Assembly: GCA_963796225.1 (NCBI GenBank) | Contig: CAWCLK010000017.1 | Location: 26,106-90,105, forward strand | DNA: 64,000 nt | Direction: 5' to 3' | Source of the DNA: CAWCLK01 sp963796225 | GTDB lineage: Bacteria > Actinomycetota > Nitriliruptoria > Nitriliruptorales > Nitriliruptoraceae | In this document: positions 39,221 through 48,054 of the stretch, piece after piece | Numbering within the stretch: the stretch's first letter is position 1 | Layout: each line of letters starts with the position of its first letter | Notes under the pieces: model-generated | What the model was told of the DNA's origin: nothing | Seen by the model: only the letters and a program-made list of their open reading frames with translations | Databases searched by the model: none | Made by a program: the position numbers and the translations under genes

Positions 39221-39883
39221 GTGAAGCTGTTCCTCGACACGGCCAACATCGACGACATCGCGCGCATCAACCGCTGGGGCGTGCTCGACGGGGTGACGAC
39301 CAACCCCACGCTCGCCGGCAAGGAGAGCAAGGACTTCGCGTCGATGATCAAGGAGATCTGCGCGGAGGTCGACGGTCCCGTCAGCGCCGAGGTGGTGTCC
39401 ACCACCGCCGACGAGATGGTCGAGGAGGGCCGCAAGCTCGCCGCCATCGCCGACAACGTCGTCGTGAAGGTCCCGCTCATCCCCGAGGGCCTGGCCGCCA
39501 CCGCACGGTTCGCCGCCGAGGGCATCCGCACCAACGTGACGCTGTGCTTCTCGGCCACCCAGGCCATCCTCGCGGCGCGTGCCGGTGCGACCTACGTCTC
39601 GCCCTTCCTCGGCCGCCTCGACGACATCGCCGCCGACGGCATCGCCCTGCTCGCCGAGATCGTGGACATCTACCGCGTGCAGGGGTACGACACCGAGGTC
39701 CTCGCGGCCTCGCTGCGCTCGCCCCAGCACGTCGCGCAGGCCGCCCGCGTGGGCGCCGACGTCGCCACGCTGCCGGTCAAGGTCTTCGAGCAGATGGTGT
39801 CCCACCCGCTGACCGACGCCGGCCTCGACCGCTTCCTCGCCGACTGGGCCGCCTACCAGGACTCCCTGCGCGGTTCCTCCTGA
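39221..39883 (+). CDS. tal: Transaldolase, short TalC/FSA type
   Basis: 220 residues from GTG, matching the fructose-6-phosphate aldolase-like transaldolases. Motifs: KLFLDTANIDDIARIN, GVTTNPTLAGKE, the Schiff-base Lys in VVVKVPLIPEGL near 82, and YVSPFLGRLDDIAADG. It may act as a transaldolase in the pentose phosphate pathway. It lies upstream of rho with 58 bases between. Confidence 0.92.
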   Translation: MKLFLDTANIDDIARINRWGVLDGVTTNPTLAGKESKDFASMIKEICAEVDGPVSAEVVSTTADEMVEEGRKLAAIADNVVVKVPLIPEGLAATARFAAEGIRTNVTLCFSATQAILAARAGATYVSPFLGRLDDIAADGIALLAEIVDIYRVQGYDTEVLAASLRSPQHVAQAARVGADVATLPVKVFEQMVSHPLTDAGLDRFLADWAAYQDSLRGSS

Positions 39884-39941
39884 CCCACGCTGCCGGCACC
39901 GCCTCGTCCCGGTGCCCGACCGACCCTCCCGGAGCACACCC

Positions 39942-41381
39942 ATGGATCGCAGCCTGCTCGAGAAGAAGCAGCTGGCCGAACTGCGCGAGATCGCCTCGAC
40001 CCTCGACCTCAGCGGCTTCCAGCGCATGAAGAAGGCCGACCTCGTCGACCTCATCATCGGGGCGGCCGAGGACGGCGACGCCAAGGCCAGCGAGAACGGC
40101 AACGCTGCCGACGACGGTGGCGACGACGACGCCTCGGGCGACGACGCCTCGACGGGGCGCGACCAGGACGACGACGGCGACGACGCCAACCGCAACCGCG
40201 GCAAGCAGCAGCGGCGCCGCAAGAACCGTGGCGGTGGCTCCAACCAGCAGGACCTCGAGGACGCCGAGGTCCGCGAGGGCGTGCTGGACCTGCTGCCCGA
40301 GGGGTACGGGTTCCTGCGCACCACCGGCTACCTGTCCGGCAGCCTCGACGTCTACGTCAGCCAGTCGTACGTCCGCCGGTTCCACCTGCGGCGGGGCGAC
40401 CGTGTCCGCGGGCCGATCCGGTCCAACAACCGCGGCAACGACAAGTTCCCGGCCCTGGCCCGCGTCGACGCGATCGAGGGCCTCAGCGTCGACGAGCACC
40501 TCGACGACGACCGCGCCGTCTTCACCGACCTCACGCCGGTCTTCCCCGACCAGCGCATCGCCCTCGACGGCCCGGACGCACCCCTGGCCGCCCGGCTGGT
40601 CGACCTCGCCGCCCCGCTGGGCAAGGGCCAGCGCGCGCTGGTCGTCGCCCCGCCCCGCGCGGGGCGCACCACCATCCTGCGCGAGCTCGCCACCGCCATC
40701 GAGGCGGCCGATCCCGAGACCCACGTGATGGTGCTGCTGGTCGACGAGCGTCCCGAGGAGATCACCGACTTCGAACGCGCGATCGACGGCGAGGTCGTCG
40801 CGTCGCCGTTCGACAACCCGGCCGAGGACCACACCGCCGTGGCCGAGCTGGCCCTCGAGCGGGCCAAGCGCCTGGTCGAACGGGGTCGCGACGTCGTCGT
40901 GCTGCTGGACTCGGCCACCCGGCTGTGCCGCGCGTACGACCTCGCCTCGCAGGGCTCGGGGCGCACCCTGGCGGGCGGACTGGACGCCGCGGCGCTGCAC
41001 CCGGTCAAGCGCTTCCTCGGCGCGGCCCGCAACGTCGAGGACGGCGGCTCGCTGACGGTCGTGGCCACCGTGCTGGACACCGCGTCGCCGGCCGACGCGA
41101 TCGTCCGCGACGAGCTCGCCGGCGTGGCCACCATGCACCTGTACCTGGACGGGCGCCTGGCGACCCGGGGCGTGTTCCCGGCGATCGACCTCGCCCGGTC
41201 CGGCACCCACCGCGAGGAGCTGCTGCGCGACGCGGACGAGCTCGAGGCCGCGCGGGCCGCCCGTGCCGCCCTGGTCGACCGCGACCCCGCGGAGGTCGTC
41301 GAGGCCCTCGTGGCCCGGGTCCAGGACGAACCCGCCACGGCCAAGGTGCTGCAGGCCCTGGCGGCGGACGGGCTGGACTGA
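39942..41381 (+). CDS. rho: Transcription termination factor Rho, divergent ATP site
   Basis: 479 residues. The Rho N-terminal helix domain (1-50), an actinobacterial Asp/Asn-rich insertion followed by a basic segment (50-105), the cold-shock RNA domain (EGVLDLLPEGYGFLRT) and the RecA-like core are in order. VDERPEEITDFER, VVVLLDSATRLCRAYD and PAIDLARSGTHREELL match Rho. The P-loop reads PPRAGRT: both lysines of PPKAGKT are Arg (239 and 242). The usual EEFKGTGN segment is DELAGVAT at 390-397. Location next to rpmE is canonical, so it is the orthologue, possibly with altered ATPase activity. Confidence 0.9.
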   Translation: MDRSLLEKKQLAELREIASTLDLSGFQRMKKADLVDLIIGAAEDGDAKASENGNAADDGGDDDASGDDASTGRDQDDDGDDANRNRGKQQRRRKNRGGGSNQQDLEDAEVREGVLDLLPEGYGFLRTTGYLSGSLDVYVSQSYVRRFHLRRGDRVRGPIRSNNRGNDKFPALARVDAIEGLSVDEHLDDDRAVFTDLTPVFPDQRIALDGPDAPLAARLVDLAAPLGKGQRALVVAPPRAGRTTILRELATAIEAADPETHVMVLLVDERPEEITDFERAIDGEVVASPFDNPAEDHTAVAELALERAKRLVERGRDVVVLLDSATRLCRAYDLASQGSGRTLAGGLDAAALHPVKRFLGAARNVEDGGSLTVVATVLDTASPADAIVRDELAGVATMHLYLDGRLATRGVFPAIDLARSGTHREELLRDADELEAARAARAALVDRDPAEVVEALVARVQDEPATAKVLQALAADGLD

Positions 41382-41400
41382 TCCCGCCGACCCCGGACGT

Positions 41401-41435
41401 GACGACGCCCCGCCGGAGCACGGCGGGGCGTCGTC
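41401..41435. terminator. Bidirectional terminator hairpin after rho
   Basis: A perfect 14-bp stem, GACGACGCCCCGCC with its complement, around a seven-base loop. It lies 20 bases after the rho stop and ends 13 bases before the converging gene. No U-run follows, as is common in actinobacteria. Confidence 0.85.
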
Positions 41436-41448
41436 GTGTCGCGTGGTC

Positions 41449-41767
41449 CTAGCGGTCCTCGCCGATCATCATCTCGGCCGAGTTGCCGTACGTCTGCAGC
41501 ATGCCCATGGCGTGCTTGCTGGCCTCCATCAGCGACGGGTCCTGCATCGCGGCCTGCAGGTCCTCCATCGAGTCCCAGGTGCCCTGTGAACATGACGTAG
41601 TACGCCGGGTCACCGCCGCGGGGCGTCGCCGACAGCACCGTCGTCGAGTGGTCGGTCATCTTCGGGAAGCGCTTCGCGATCGGGATGTGGTTCTCGAGGT
41701 ACTCGTTCAGGAAGCCTTCGGCGTCCTGCTCGGGGCGGGTGTAGAGCACGACGAAGCTTGCGGTCAT
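41449..41767 (-). CDS. EthD family protein (one frame break)
   Basis: 105 residues after removing one extra base at 41582-41584. ASFVVLYTRPEQDAEGFLNEYLENHIPIAKRFP and the later AYYVMFTGTWDSMEDLQAAM are typical of EthD ferredoxin-like alpha/beta barrel proteins. These are small dimeric proteins often linked to degradation enzymes, with unclear function. It converges on rho. Confidence 0.85.
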
Positions 41768-41831
41768 CGGGTCGGCCGTCCGTGTCGGTGATGGATGTGG
41801 GGAGCAGGCTAGGGCCGTGCGGGCATGCGGC

Positions 41832-41837
41832 TACCGT
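41832..41837 (+). promoter_or_regulatory. -10 element upstream of penicillin-binding protein gene
   Basis: TACCGT 35 bases before the ATG at 41873. Confidence 0.3.
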
Positions 41838-41872
41838 CGCGCCACGCCACGACCACGAGGGGTGCACGGGGC

Positions 41873-43843
41873 ATGACGGGCCTGTCGCTGTACGACCGGG
41901 TCGATCGGGGGCGCCGCCGCCGGCGCCTGGTCGCCGTCGCCGTGGTGGTGGTGCTTGCCGCAGCCGGGGCGGGGGCATGGTGGCTGCTGCGCCCCGTCCC
42001 CGAGGACCCGCACCTGGCCGCCGAGGCGCTGGCGCGCGCCTGGTCCGACGGCGACCTCGCCGACGCCCCGTTCACGGCGGACGCACCGGACGACCTCGAC
42101 GAACGGGTCGCCGCCCTCCTCGGCGACCTCGCCGAGCAGGTGCCGGACGTCGCGCTCACCGAGGTCGACGACCCGGCTGCCGACGACGCGCCGCTGGACA
42201 CGACCGCGCGGTTCGAGGTGACCTGGTCGTTGCCGGGTGGGCGCAGCTGGAGCTACGACACGACGGTCGCGATGGTCCGGGCGGAGGACGAGCTGACCTG
42301 GGGACTCACGTGGGATCCGCAGGTGCTGCACCCCGACCTGGCCGACGGGCTGTCACTGGCGGTGCGCCGCACCACCCCGCCCCGGGGCGACCTGCTGGCC
42401 ACCGACGGGACCGCCCTGGTCACCGACCGCGAGGTCGTGGACGTCGGGATCCAGCCGTCGCGCGTGGAGGACCTCGGGGCGCTGGCGTCCGCCCTGGCCG
42501 ACGAGCTGGCGACCACCCTGGACGTCCAGCTCGACCGCGACGACCTGCAGGCCCGCGTCGAGGCCGCCGACCCGGACGCCTTCGTGCCCGTCCTGACCCT
42601 GCGCGAGGACGACTACCTGCGCGTCCAGGAGGTCGTCCAGCCGCTGCCCGGCACGGTGTTCCGGCGCCGCGCCACCCCGCTGGCCCCGACCCGGGGGTTC
42701 GCGCGGTTCACCCTCGGTTCCGCCGGGCCGGTCACCGCCGAGATGATCGAGCAGCAGCCGGACCGCTACGAGCCGGGGGACGTGGCGGGGCGCTCGGGGC
42801 TGCAGGCGGCGTACGACGACCGCCTGTTCGGCACGCCGGGGCTCCAGGTGCGCCTGGCGGGCGAGGACGCCCCCGACGACGCCGTGCTGTTCGACGAGCC
42901 GGCCGAACCCGGCCAGCCGGTGACGGTGACCCTCGACGAACGCGTCCAGCGCGCCGCCGACGCCGCCGTGGAAGGCACCGGCTTCGCGACCGGGCTGGCC
43001 GTCGTGCGACCCTCGGACGGCCACGTGCTGGCCCTGGCCAACTCCTCGGAGGCCACGTTCGACCTCGCCCGCACCGCCCAGGTGCCTCCCGGGTCGACCT
43101 TCAAGATCGTGACCACGGAGGCGCTGCTCACCGAGACCGACCTCGGACCGCAGACCCCGATCGACTGCCCGAACGAGGTCACCGTCGGGGGCCGGACCAT
43201 CAGCAACGCCGAGTCGCAGCAGCTCGGCACCGTGCCGTTCCGGACGGCGTTCGTGAACTCCTGCAACACGGCCTTCGTGCAGCTGTCCCAGGACCTCGGC
43301 CCCACCTCGCTGCAGCAGGCGGCGGCGCGGTTCGGCCTCGGGGCGGACGGGGGGCTGGGCCTGGACGCCTTCCGTGGCCAGGTGCCCGAGACCGGCGACG
43401 CCGTCGACCTCGCCGCCAGCGCCATCGGGCAGGGCCGCATCCTCGCCAGCCCGCTGGCCATGGCCGGCGTGACCGCGACCGTCGCCGCCGGGGGCTTCCC
43501 GGGTCTGTCCCTCGTCGTCGAACCGGCCCCCGAGGCGCCCGCGGACGTGGACCCGCTGCCCGACGACCAGGCCTCCCTGCTGCAGGAGCTCACGCGGGGC
43601 GTGGTCACCGAGGGCACCGCCACGGTGATGGCGGGCACGCCCGGCGGACCGGTCCACGGCAAGACCGGGACGGCCGAGTTCACCGCCGAGGACGGCACGC
43701 TGCGCACCCATGCCTGGTTCGTCGGGTACCAGGGCGACCTCGCGTTCGCCGTCGTCGTCACCGACACGCCGGGGGCCTACGGTGGCCAGGTCGCCGCCCC
43801 GGTGGCGCGACGCCTGCTCACGACCCTGGCGGGATCCGGGTGA
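41873..43843 (+). CDS. Penicillin-binding protein with NTF2-like N-domain
   Basis: 656 residues. One membrane helix (LVAVAVVVVLAAAGAGAWWLL, about 18-38) anchors a periplasmic part. NTF2-like MecA_N domain follows (HLAAEALARAWSDGDL), then a PBP dimer domain, then the transpeptidase. The catalytic triad is PPGSTFK (Ser near 411), NSCNTAF (SxN) and HGKTGTAEF (KTG). It cross-links peptidoglycan; the class is PBP2 or PbpA-like. Low-affinity PBP2a-like forms share the MecA_N domain. Overlaps the next gene by GTGA. Confidence 0.93.
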   Translation: MTGLSLYDRVDRGRRRRRLVAVAVVVVLAAAGAGAWWLLRPVPEDPHLAAEALARAWSDGDLADAPFTADAPDDLDERVAALLGDLAEQVPDVALTEVDDPAADDAPLDTTARFEVTWSLPGGRSWSYDTTVAMVRAEDELTWGLTWDPQVLHPDLADGLSLAVRRTTPPRGDLLATDGTALVTDREVVDVGIQPSRVEDLGALASALADELATTLDVQLDRDDLQARVEAADPDAFVPVLTLREDDYLRVQEVVQPLPGTVFRRRATPLAPTRGFARFTLGSAGPVTAEMIEQQPDRYEPGDVAGRSGLQAAYDDRLFGTPGLQVRLAGEDAPDDAVLFDEPAEPGQPVTVTLDERVQRAADAAVEGTGFATGLAVVRPSDGHVLALANSSEATFDLARTAQVPPGSTFKIVTTEALLTETDLGPQTPIDCPNEVTVGGRTISNAESQQLGTVPFRTAFVNSCNTAFVQLSQDLGPTSLQQAAARFGLGADGGLGLDAFRGQVPETGDAVDLAASAIGQGRILASPLAMAGVTATVAAGGFPGLSLVVEPAPEAPADVDPLPDDQASLLQELTRGVVTEGTATVMAGTPGGPVHGKTGTAEFTAEDGTLRTHAWFVGYQGDLAFAVVVTDTPGAYGGQVAAPVARRLLTTLAGSG

Positions 43844-44577
43844 CCATCGCCGACCTCGAGCTCGAGCGCATCGCCTCGCGTGGGTGGCAGGCGGTCGAGG
43901 AGCAGTGGGTCGGTGGCTGGTTGCTGCGCGCCAACGGCGGGTTCACGGGGCGGGCCAACTCGGTGCTGCCGCTGGCCGGTCCCGGGATGGCGCTCGACGC
44001 GGCGCTGGACCGGGTCCACGCCTTCTACGGCGGCTTCGACCTGGCGGCGCGGTTCGCCGTGCCCCGCCCCGCCTGCGACGAGCTGCGCGAGGACCTCCTG
44101 GCCCGCGGCTGGACCCCCTCGTGGGGCGCACGGGTGATGGTCGCCGACCTCGCCGACCTGCCCGACCCGGCCGGTCGTCCCCCCGTCGCCGTCCTGCCGC
44201 ACCTGTCCCACGGGTGGGAGTCGCGCTACCACTACCGCGACGACGAGGTCCCGGCCGTGGGACGCGCCCTGCTGGAACGTGCCGACGTGGTGGGGTTCGC
44301 GCAGGTCGTCGACGGCGACGCGGTCGTGGCCATCGGGCGGGGGACCGTCGTCGAGGGGTGGCTGGGCATCACCGCCGTCGAGGTGTCGCCCGACCATCGT
44401 CGCCGGGGCCTGGCGACGGCCGTCCTGGCCGGGCTGGGGGCGTGGGCACGCTCGCACGGCGCCACGCGGGCCTACCTGCAGGTCGCGACCGACAACGACG
44501 TGGCTCGCGCGATGTACGAGCGGTCCGGCTTCACCGAGCACCACACCTACCGGTACCTCGACGCCCCAGCCGGGTGA
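43840..44577 (+). CDS. GNAT-family acetyltransferase
   Basis: 245 residues from GTG. The C-terminal half: LGITAVEVSPDHRRRGLATAVLAGLGAWA (RRRGLAT acetyl-CoA loop), then AYLQVATDNDVARAMYERSGFTEHHTYRYL. The N-terminal 110 residues form a domain with ELERIASRGWQAVEEQWVGGWLLRANGG, typical of the GNAT proteins in actinobacteria that pair with PBP or MshD-like genes. Substrate unknown. Confidence 0.87.
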   Translation: MTIADLELERIASRGWQAVEEQWVGGWLLRANGGFTGRANSVLPLAGPGMALDAALDRVHAFYGGFDLAARFAVPRPACDELREDLLARGWTPSWGARVMVADLADLPDPAGRPPVAVLPHLSHGWESRYHYRDDEVPAVGRALLERADVVGFAQVVDGDAVVAIGRGTVVEGWLGITAVEVSPDHRRRGLATAVLAGLGAWARSHGATRAYLQVATDNDVARAMYERSGFTEHHTYRYLDAPAG

Positions 44578-44579
44578 GC

Positions 44580-45168
44580 TCAGCCAGCGCGGACGACGAC
44601 CCCGCGCTGCTCGGCCAGCCGCACGGCCAGGTGGAGGTCGGCCACGGCGTCGGTGAGGTCGGCGGCGGTCAGGTCCGCCCGGTCGAACCGGGCGCCCCGC
44701 AGGTCCGCGCCCCGCAGCCGCGCCCCCCGCAGGACCGCGCCGGACAGGTCCGCGCCCGGTGAGGTCGGCCCCGGACAGGTTGGCCTCGGCCAGGTCGGCG
44801 TCCGACAGGCGCAACCCGGCCAGCCCCTGGTCGTGCAGGTCGAGCTGGCGCAGGTTGGTCATCGACCAGTCCCCGCCGTCCACCGTGAGGCCGAGCACCG
44901 TGGCGCCGGTCAGGTCCGAGCCGGTCAGCTTGCAGCCGACCAGCCGCGCCGTGGTCAGGTTCACGCCACGCAGGTCGCAGTTCACGAACGCGGTCCCGTC
45001 GTGGCTCGATCCCGACAGGTCGGCGTTGGTCAGCCGACAGGCGTCGAACCAGCCGCCGGCCGTGTGCAGGTCGCCGAGGTCGGCGCCGACCAGGTCCAGC
45101 CGGGTGGCACGCCCGTCGGCGGGGAAGTCGTCCGGCAGGCGGTCGAGCGTCTCGTCGACGAGGTGCAA
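44580..45168 (-). CDS. Pentapeptide-repeat protein (one frame break)
   Basis: About 195 residues after removing one extra base at 44755-44757. Tandem A(D/N)LxX units are clear: LVGADLGDLHT, LTNADLSGSSHDGTAF, LRGVNLTTARLVGCKLTGSDLTGATV, LSDADLAEANLSGADLTGADLSG. They form a right-handed quadrilateral helix. Some such proteins (Qnr, MfpA) protect gyrase; this one cannot be assigned. Start is not clear: TTG at 45168 with GAGAGG upstream. Converges with the GNAT gene. Confidence 0.82.
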
Positions 45169-45313
45169 CGGGTGGCCTCTCGTGGGTGGTGAGGACCGTA
45201 GACGCGCGGTCGGCGCCCTCCACGTGGCGCGACCGGTCGCCAAATACCAGTGGGGACGTCGGCCACCTAGCATCGGCCGACGCGTGTGTCGTGGGCCGTG
45301 GAAAGGGGACACC

Positions 45314-46108
45314 GTGGACGTGCGTGTGCAGGGACGGCTCGATGCCATGCACGACGCGGTCGATGGATTCCTCGAGGTCGTGGCGACACTGGGTGAGGAC
45401 GACTGGGACCGCCCCACCGGGTGCCCGGGCTGGACCGTGCGCGACGTGGTCGCCCACGTCGTGGGGCTCGAGGACGTGCTCACCGGCGGCGAGGAGCCCT
45501 CGGTCGAGGTGCCCGAGCTGCGCCACGTCACCAACGACGTCTCCCGCTACACCGAACGCCACGTCGTGGCCCGCCGCGACCGCAGCACCGCCGAGCTGGT
45601 CGACGAGCTCGGGACCGTGGTCGGGCGGCGTCGCGAGCAGCTGGCCGGGGACCTCGACGCGCTGGCACCGAGCTTCCTCGGTGGCGAACAGCCCCTCGGG
45701 CGCACGCTGGGGCTGCGCGCCTTCGACATCTTCAGCCACGAACAGGACATCCGGCGGGCCGTCGGTCGCCCCGGCCATCTCGACGGCCCGGCTGCCGCCT
45801 CCGCCTCCACACGGATCCTCCGGGCGCTGGCGGCGATGCTGCCCGACCGCGTGGTGGCCGACGAGGCCACGCTGGTCCTGACCGTCCACGGGGACCAGAC
45901 GGCGTCGTTGTGGCTCGACCTCGGGACCGGCGAGGTGCTCGACACCTGCCCCGAGGAGCCCACGGTGACCATGGCGTTCGACTTCGCCGACCTCGTCCCG
46001 CTGGCCTGCGGGCGCGACGACGCTCCCGACCCGGCGCGCGTCGCCCGAGTCGCCGGCAACGACGCCCTGGCGGCCCGCGTGCTCACCTCCCTCGGCATCA
46101 CGCCGTGA
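45314..46108 (+). CDS. DinB-fold maleylpyruvate isomerase family protein (mycothiol type)
   Basis: 264 residues from GTG with a GAAAGGGG site. N-terminal MDMPI-like helix bundle: WDRPTGCPGWTVRDVVAHVVGLEDVLTG (metal His) and HVTNDVSRYTERHVVARR, then LRAFDIFSHEQDIRRAVG with the other His. The C-terminal domain has HGDQTASLWLDLGTGEV. The family is TIGR03083-like and is associated with mycothiol-dependent reactions. Substrate unknown. A TAGCAT element lies at 45268. Confidence 0.85.
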   Translation: MDVRVQGRLDAMHDAVDGFLEVVATLGEDDWDRPTGCPGWTVRDVVAHVVGLEDVLTGGEEPSVEVPELRHVTNDVSRYTERHVVARRDRSTAELVDELGTVVGRRREQLAGDLDALAPSFLGGEQPLGRTLGLRAFDIFSHEQDIRRAVGRPGHLDGPAAASASTRILRALAAMLPDRVVADEATLVLTVHGDQTASLWLDLGTGEVLDTCPEEPTVTMAFDFADLVPLACGRDDAPDPARVARVAGNDALAARVLTSLGITP

Positions 46109-46312
46109 TCGGGCCGGTCCTGACGGGTGGGGTGGCGTGGGGTAGCATGGCGCCACGACGCCGTGGCCGGCCCGGCCAGCGGCGTCGACCCATCCTCGAC
46201 GGGTGCGCGCCTGCCGGCGCACGCGGTGCTCCCACCGCCGTGCCACACGCGACCCCGGGGGATACCCAAGGCGGCGCCGTTTCGGGCCCGCGACGAGATG
46301 AAGGACGTGCAC

Positions 46313-46519
46313 ATGCGCGAGGGCATCCACCCCGAGTACACCGAGCTCACGGTCACGTGTTCCTGCGGGAACTCGTTCACGACCCGCGGCACCGTCGACA
46401 ACATCAGCGTCGAGCTGTGCAGCGAGTGCCACCCGTTCTACACCGGCAAGCAGAAGCTGGTGGACACCGGTGGTCGCGTCGACCGGTTCAAGCGCCGCCT
46501 CGAGAAGGCCGGCCAGTAA
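46313..46519 (+). CDS. rpmE: Ribosomal protein L31 (zinc-binding)
   Basis: 68 residues. MREGIHPEYTELTV, then the zinc Cys pairs CSCG and CSEC, and the C-terminal FYTGKQKLVDTGGRVDRFKRR. AAGGA sits eight bases before the ATG; an alternative in-frame ATG lies at 46298. Upstream to 46108 is leader with a TAGCAT at 46143. In relatives it is followed by DUF1385 and prfA; here the element intervenes. Confidence 0.96.
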   Translation: MREGIHPEYTELTVTCSCGNSFTTRGTVDNISVELCSECHPFYTGKQKLVDTGGRVDRFKRRLEKAGQ

Positions 46520-46530
46520 CGACCTCACGT

Positions 46531-46560
46531 CGAACGGCGCCCCTGTCGGGGCGCCGTTCG
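46531..46560 (+). terminator. Terminator hairpin after rpmE
   Basis: A perfect 13-bp stem, CGAACGGCGCCCC and its complement, with a TGTC tetraloop, 11 bases after the L31 stop, followed by TCGTTGTGTC. Confidence 0.88.
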
Positions 46561-46600
46561 TCGTTGTGTCGGACTGCGCAGCACGACGCCAGGACCCACC

Positions 46601-46676
46601 GTGACCGACCGCGACCCCATGGAGATGGCCCCCACTACTCCGACGGGGGAAGTGCCGAAACGGGGCTAAATCGCTA
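46601..46676 (+). pseudogene. Separated 5' end of DUF1385 gene
   Basis: GTG ACC GAC CGC GAC CCC ATG GAG ATG GCC begins the DUF1385 protein. Allowing for one C dropped from a run at 46629-46633, it reads MEMAPHY, matching MEMAPHYYGG of the intact gene at 56510. Past TAC it diverges into unrelated sequence and hits a stop at 46674-46676. It is the left copy left when the element inserted. Confidence 0.7.
46612..46639 (+). repeat. attL-like direct repeat
   Basis: 28 bases, CGACCC(C)ATGGAGATGG and the following C-run to CACTACT, recur at 56503-56531 with one substitution and one base difference in the C-run. It is the left boundary of the island. Confidence 0.75.
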
Positions 46677-47074
46677 GTTCGGGCACGTTTCCAGGGGGCT
46701 GTGGGCGCACCGCGAGCACCATGATGTGGGCCTACGGCCGCTGTCTGGGGGTGGCGCGGCTTGCGCCAAGGGCGCTGTCCGCGCGGAGTGGCGGAGGCCG
46801 GGCGACGACGCGGGCGGTTGCGGGTTCCAGGTAGTCGAGACGTGCCGTCCGAGACGGCGCGTCTCGCGCAGCTCGATGTCGGTCCGAGACAGCCTGTACC
46901 GGGCGTTCTGATCAGGTCCGCGTTCGGATCCCCGCAGGGACCTGCGTGGATGAGCATGCAACGGGCCGCCACTTCATGCGCGACGTCCCGCTGATTCGCC
47001 GCTCGTCCGAGACCGCTCGAGAGCCCCCGCTGCGGGTAGAGCTCTGTGTGTGCAAGCTCCGGCGGTTCTCGTGG
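46640..47074. other. Left non-coding end of island
   Basis: 435 bases. No gene supported in either direction. A single ATGTGGGCCT at 46724-46733 matches two copies at the right end. The GC content is a little lower than in the flanks. Confidence 0.4.
46724..46733 (+). repeat. Candidate integrase arm site, left
   Basis: ATGTGGGCCT, 85 bases inside the left repeat. The same decamer occurs twice near the right end. Confidence 0.4.
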
Positions 47075-47434
47075 TCAGGTCCCCGCCTCCCCCGTCCTCT
47101 CGCGGTCGACCCGTGCCCAGTCGCCGGTTCGTACCAGCCGGGCTGCGGTGGCCAGCAGCAGGCCGGCCGTGGTCAGGCCGACGATGGCCCGCACCGGGTG
47201 GATGTCCACGGTGCCTCCTCGACGGACGGCGGCGCCCTGGAGTGCGGTCTCCATGCCGCCGACCCCGATCATCAGCAGGCCAAGGCCCACGATCCCGACG
47301 GCACCCACGGCGAGGCCGACCACCACGAGGGCGGCCGCCCGTTCCGGGTGGCGGGTGACGATGGTCGTCAGCACGGCCGTCACGACCGAGAACGCTGCCA
47401 GGCCGACCACGGCGGCGATCGTCACGCCGATCAT
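47075..47434 (-). CDS. Small integral membrane protein
   Basis: 119 residues, three hydrophobic helices: MIGVTIAAVVGLAAFSVVTAVL, ALVVVGLAVGAVGIVGLGLLMIG and VRAIVGLTTAGLLLATAARL. No recognised family. The ATG overlaps the stop of the anti-sigma-like gene by ATGA, so it is the third gene of that operon. It might be a further transmembrane part of the sigma regulation. Confidence 0.7.
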   Translation of the reverse strand: MIGVTIAAVVGLAAFSVVTAVLTTIVTRHPERAAALVVVGLAVGAVGIVGLGLLMIGVGGMETALQGAAVRRGGTVDIHPVRAIVGLTTAGLLLATAARLVRTGDWARVDRERTGEAGT

Positions 47435-48054
47435 GGCTGCCCATCCGGGTCGGGCGGCGTCTCCTCGTCCAGGCGACGGTTCAGCGTGAACAGGCGTCCG
47501 ATCGCCGGGAGGATCAGCAGGTTCGCGCTGTGCAGGATGCCGATGATGAGCAGGATGCCGCCGATGCGGGCTGTCTCGTGCTGCAGTTGAGCCGCGCCGA
47601 CGAGGGTCCCCCAGTTGTCGTGGGGTTCGAACCGCACCGTGAACAGCACGTAGGCGGTGAAGATCAGGTAGTAGGCGATGTCCGCCAGCACGAGGAAGCT
47701 CTTGCCCGTGCGGGGGTTGGCCCGGAACACGTCTGCCGCGTAGCTGCGGCCGAAGCGTCGGATGAAGGGGCCGAGCCACAGGGCGATGCCGATCAGCACC
47801 GCGGTGGTCAGCAGTTCGAGGATCCACCAGTCCATGAGGACGGCTCCTTGGTTCACGTCGGCGACGCCGACGACGATGGCGACGATGGCGCCCACGACAC
47901 ATCCCAGCACGGCGATGGCACGTCGGCGTTGGGCCCGCCGCCGCCGGTCCTCCTCGACCGAACGGCGGACCCGGGCGAACAGGTCCGGGGCGGGGCCAGC
48001 GTGCGACGCCGATTCCCGGAGCACGCGCGTGAGCCGTTCCTCCACCCGGTTCAC
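47431..48054 (-). CDS. Membrane protein, probable anti-sigma partner
   Basis: 207 residues. A cytoplasmic N-terminus (VEERLTRVLRESASHAGPAPDLFARVRRSVEED, then RRRRAQRRR) leads into a membrane helix (AIAVLGCVVGAIVAIVVGVAD), then three more helices. The N-terminal pattern resembles anti-sigma proteins encoded after SigE-family sigma genes, and it overlaps the sigma gene by ATGA. No zinc motif. Assigned by architecture and position. Confidence 0.6.
   Translation of the reverse strand: MNRVEERLTRVLRESASHAGPAPDLFARVRRSVEEDRRRRAQRRRAIAVLGCVVGAIVAIVVGVADVNQGAVLMDWWILELLTTAVLIGIALWLGPFIRRFGRSYAADVFRANPRTGKSFLVLADIAYYLIFTAYVLFTVRFEPHDNWGTLVGAAQLQHETARIGGILLIIGILHSANLLILPAIGRLFTLNRRLDEETPPDPDGQP

Noticed and set aside
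40050..40250. Rho insertion as a frameshifted region
   Set aside because: Asp/Asn-rich then basic insertions of this kind are normal in actinobacterial Rho.
46674..46961. Possible leftward gene at the island's left end
   Set aside because: Composition is random-like; no similarity to an integrase or excisionase could be seen.
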